From: Spirochaetaceae bacterium | GTDB lineage: Bacteria > Spirochaetota > Spirochaetia > Treponematales > Breznakiellaceae | DNA: 14,124 nucleotides | Assembly (NCBI GenBank): GCA_031275595.1 | Contig: JAISOO010000181.1 | Location: 1 to 14,124 of the forward strand | Direction: 5' to 3' | In this document: positions 12,435 through 14,124 of the stretch, piece after piece | Numbering within the stretch: the stretch's first letter is position 1 | How the letters are laid out: each line of letters begins with the position of its first letter | Program-made: the position numbers and the translations under genes | The notes under the pieces: generated by a model | The model's database searches: none | The model's input: only the letters and a program-made list of their open reading frames with translations | What the model was told of the DNA's origin: nothing

Positions 12435-13925
12435 ATGGCCCTTGCGAAAGAATTGGTTGTTGATGAATTAAAAGTAAAAAAAGCCGTTCAATCGGGGATA
12501 CCCCTCACGATAACGACCTATACTATGCCCCACGAGATAGAGCTGTATATTGAACAGGTGATCACCATATTTCTTAAGCAGGTGGATCATGACAAGTTAA
12601 AGGATTATCTGGTTTACTGCGTGCAGGAACTGGCGGGAAACGCGAAAAAGGCCAATACCAAACGGGTCTATTTTATGGAACGGGGGCTGGATCTCGCCAA
12701 TAAGGAAGACTACAAAAAGGGGATGCTGACTTTTAAAGAGGACACCCTCGCCAATATAGCCCATTATCTGCAACTCCAGAAAGCACAAGGGCTCTATATC
12801 AAATTGATTTTGCAGATCAAAAGAAATGTCATCTATGTGGAAGTGCGGAATAATGTGGTGATAACCAAAACCGAACTTATCCGGATCCACGATAAACTGG
12901 CCCGTTCCCGGCAGTACAACAACCTGGAAGAGGCCCTCTCCCAGGTATTGGACGATTCTGAAGGCGCGGGGCTGGGCCTGGTTATTCTGGTGCTCATGCT
13001 CAAAAAACTGAGCCTGGACGAGGATTGTTTCGACATCCTGGGAACCGAAAATGAGACCATCGCCCGGATTATCATTCCCCTGGACCAGACCAGGATAGAA
13101 AATCTGGCCATTCTGTCCGCCACGATTGTCAATAACGTCAATTCCCTTCCCCAATTTCCGGAAAATATTATTCAGGTGCAGAAAATGATCAACGATCCCA
13201 AGGCGGAAATGGCCGATATCGCCCAACGGATCTCCATGGACCCGGCCCTGACGGCGGATCTGCTCAAAATCGTCAATTCCGCCCAGTATATGCTGCTCAA
13301 AAAGGTGGATAGTATCGCTGACGCGGTAAAAATGGTGGGGATGCGGGGGATAAAAAACCTCCTCTACTCCTATGGAACCCTCAAAGTCCTGGGAGACGAG
13401 ACGGACGATAAAAAACAGCTCTGGGAACACTCCTACAAAACCGCCTTTTATGCCTATAACCTGATAAAAAATTTCCATAAGGATAATAATCTTCTGGATG
13501 ACGCCTACGTGGGGGGGATACTCCATGATATGGGGAAGATCATCTTTGCCAATGTCCACCCGGAGCTCCTGCAAAAAATAAGAGACTTCTGTACGGAAAA
13601 AAACCTGCCCGCCTCCACCTTTGAGGACCTGGCCGCCGGCATGAACCACGCGGAAATCGGGGCCCTTATCGCCGAAAAATGGAATTTCCCCGAATCCCTG
13701 GTCAACGCCATACGCTTCCACCACGATCCCTCCGCGGCTCCGGCGGATAAAGATTTGGTAGAAACCGTTTATCTGTCCAACATGTTCTGCGAATACGAAA
13801 AAGGCAATGTTACCTTTGATCAATTCGAGCCCTCCGTGTTGAACTCCTTCGGCCTGACCTCAAAAAAACAACTCGACAGCCTCCTGGAACACTTCTCCCA
13901 GGGTTTTAAACGGGAAAACCAGTAA
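12435..13925 (+). CDS. GHKL-ATPase-like domain fused to an HDOD domain, probable signalling protein
   Basis: 496 residues, cytoplasmic, with no signal peptide. The N-terminal half (about 30-217) resembles the catalytic domain of histidine kinases: an N-box-like VQELAGNAKKANTKRVYF (63-80; Glu65, Asn69) and a G2-like EGAGLGLVILVL (176-187). The usual DxGxG is replaced by EVRNNVVI (136-143), so ATP hydrolysis is doubtful. The C-terminal half (about 222-490) is HDOD, with LPQFPENIIQVQKMIND (238-254), SMDPALTADLLKIVNSAQY (267-285), GILHDMGKIIF (361-371) and NHAEIG...FHHDP (404-432). The HD dyad is intact, which many HDOD proteins lack. AGGA six bases before the ATG is a good ribosome binding site. 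The gene is monocistronic. HDOD proteins often act in chemotaxis, motility or nucleotide signalling; here that is inference. A Hsp90- or kinase-like binding module controlling HDOD is the simplest reading. Confidence 0.9.
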   Translation: MALAKELVVDELKVKKAVQSGIPLTITTYTMPHEIELYIEQVITIFLKQVDHDKLKDYLVYCVQELAGNAKKANTKRVYFMERGLDLANKEDYKKGMLTFKEDTLANIAHYLQLQKAQGLYIKLILQIKRNVIYVEVRNNVVITKTELIRIHDKLARSRQYNNLEEALSQVLDDSEGAGLGLVILVLMLKKLSLDEDCFDILGTENETIARIIIPLDQTRIENLAILSATIVNNVNSLPQFPENIIQVQKMINDPKAEMADIAQRISMDPALTADLLKIVNSAQYMLLKKVDSIADAVKMVGMRGIKNLLYSYGTLKVLGDETDDKKQLWEHSYKTAFYAYNLIKNFHKDNNLLDDAYVGGILHDMGKIIFANVHPELLQKIRDFCTEKNLPASTFEDLAAGMNHAEIGALIAEKWNFPESLVNAIRFHHDPSAAPADKDLVETVYLSNMFCEYEKGNVTFDQFEPSVLNSFGLTSKKQLDSLLEHFSQGFKRENQ

Positions 13926-13967
13926 CAGGGAAGCATCTGCCGCTTTTGGGGAAAGGCTCTTTCATAT

Positions 13968-13990
13968 CCTGTAAATGAGCGTTTACCAGG
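13968..13990. terminator. Small hairpin after the HDOD gene, possible terminator
   Basis: CCTGTAAA (13968-13975) can pair with TTTACCAGG (13982-13990) with one bulge, about 45 bp after the stop codon. No U-tract follows, so an intrinsic terminator is doubtful. Confidence 0.25.
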
Positions 13991-13994
13991 TACC

Positions 13995-14004
13995 GGGGTC
14001 AGCC
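13995..14004. repeat. Partial REP-like motif GGGGTCAGCC
   Basis: It shares GGGGTCAG with the cluster at 12149-12210 and lies beside the end of the transposase fragment. The right arm is missing, which might mean a junction with the inserted element. Confidence 0.4.
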
Positions 14005-14020
14005 TACTAGTATCATGTTA

Positions 14021-14124
14021 CTATTCTAATTGTGGATAAAGGCGTTTAAGTTTACTCCGTGCGTCATCCGTGGTAAACCTCCAATTGATTTTACCCGCGC
14101 TTTGGTTCCGGGCTTCGGTCCATG
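14021..14124 (-). CDS. C-terminal end of an IS630-type transposase, cut by the window edge
   Basis: Only the last 33 codons and a TAG stop (14023-14021) are inside the window. The peptide contains SAGKINWRFTTDDARSKL followed by KRLYPQLE, which resembles the C-terminal NWxFTxxDARxKLKRLYP ending of IS630/Tc1-like DDE transposases as I remember it. The rest of the gene, with its catalytic residues, lies beyond 14124, so I cannot say whether it is intact. The element's terminal repeat should lie in about 14003-14020, but no pair is available for comparison. A second frame is also open over this span but gives an unconvincing peptide. Confidence 0.55.
   Translation of the reverse strand, partial: WTEARNQSAGKINWRFTTDDARSKLKRLYPQLE

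Noticed and set aside
12597..13823. Long open frame (408 codons) antisense to the HDOD gene
   Set aside because: It is complementary to a gene with clear domains, its peptide looks like composition-driven sequence, and it has no plausible start signal.

Overview
The window looks like chromosomal DNA from a moderately G+C-rich spirochaete, most likely Treponema or a close relative. This is inferred from protein style: a GHKL-like/HDOD fusion, LspA coupled to a small membrane protein, and tandem Trk genes. It is not proven. I see no rRNA, tRNA, CRISPR array or phage module.

Layout. Positions 1-116 hold a compound palindrome. Positions 116-4447 (minus strand) are a potassium-uptake operon read trkA -> trkH -> trkH, with a consensus promoter only a few bases upstream of trkA. 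Positions 4448-5713 are an accessory island: an inverted repeat, a G-run cluster, a small gene resembling REP-associated tyrosine transposases (RAYT) but lacking their catalytic motifs, a two-copy 115-bp tandem repeat with nested palindromes, and about 250 bp I cannot assign. Positions 5714-7066 (minus) are aroA, for the shikimate pathway. Divergent from it, 7293-8954 (plus) encodes a 553-residue protein of unknown function.

Positions 8964-12010 (minus) are a tight four-gene operon: a membrane-anchored alpha/beta-hydrolase-like protein without a nucleophile serine, a Nif3-like metal protein, lspA (lipoprotein signal peptidase), and a two-helix membrane protein. Two of its three junctions are ATGA overlaps. 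Positions 12011-12434 are an intergenic region with a cluster of REP-like palindromes. Positions 12435-13925 (plus) encode a degenerate GHKL-ATPase-like domain fused to HDOD, probably for signalling. The right edge (14021-14124, minus) carries the last 33 codons of what looks like an IS630-type transposase.

Two themes run through the window. First, a GGGGTC(T/A)GACCCC / GGTGCCnGGCACC palindrome family recurs in the intergenic regions and inside the RAYT-like gene. It may be a REP family with an altered RAYT partner, and this is the best candidate for something undescribed. Second, for trkA, the 553-residue gene and less clearly aroA, the predicted promoter nearly touches the start codon, which suggests leaderless or very short-leader mRNAs.
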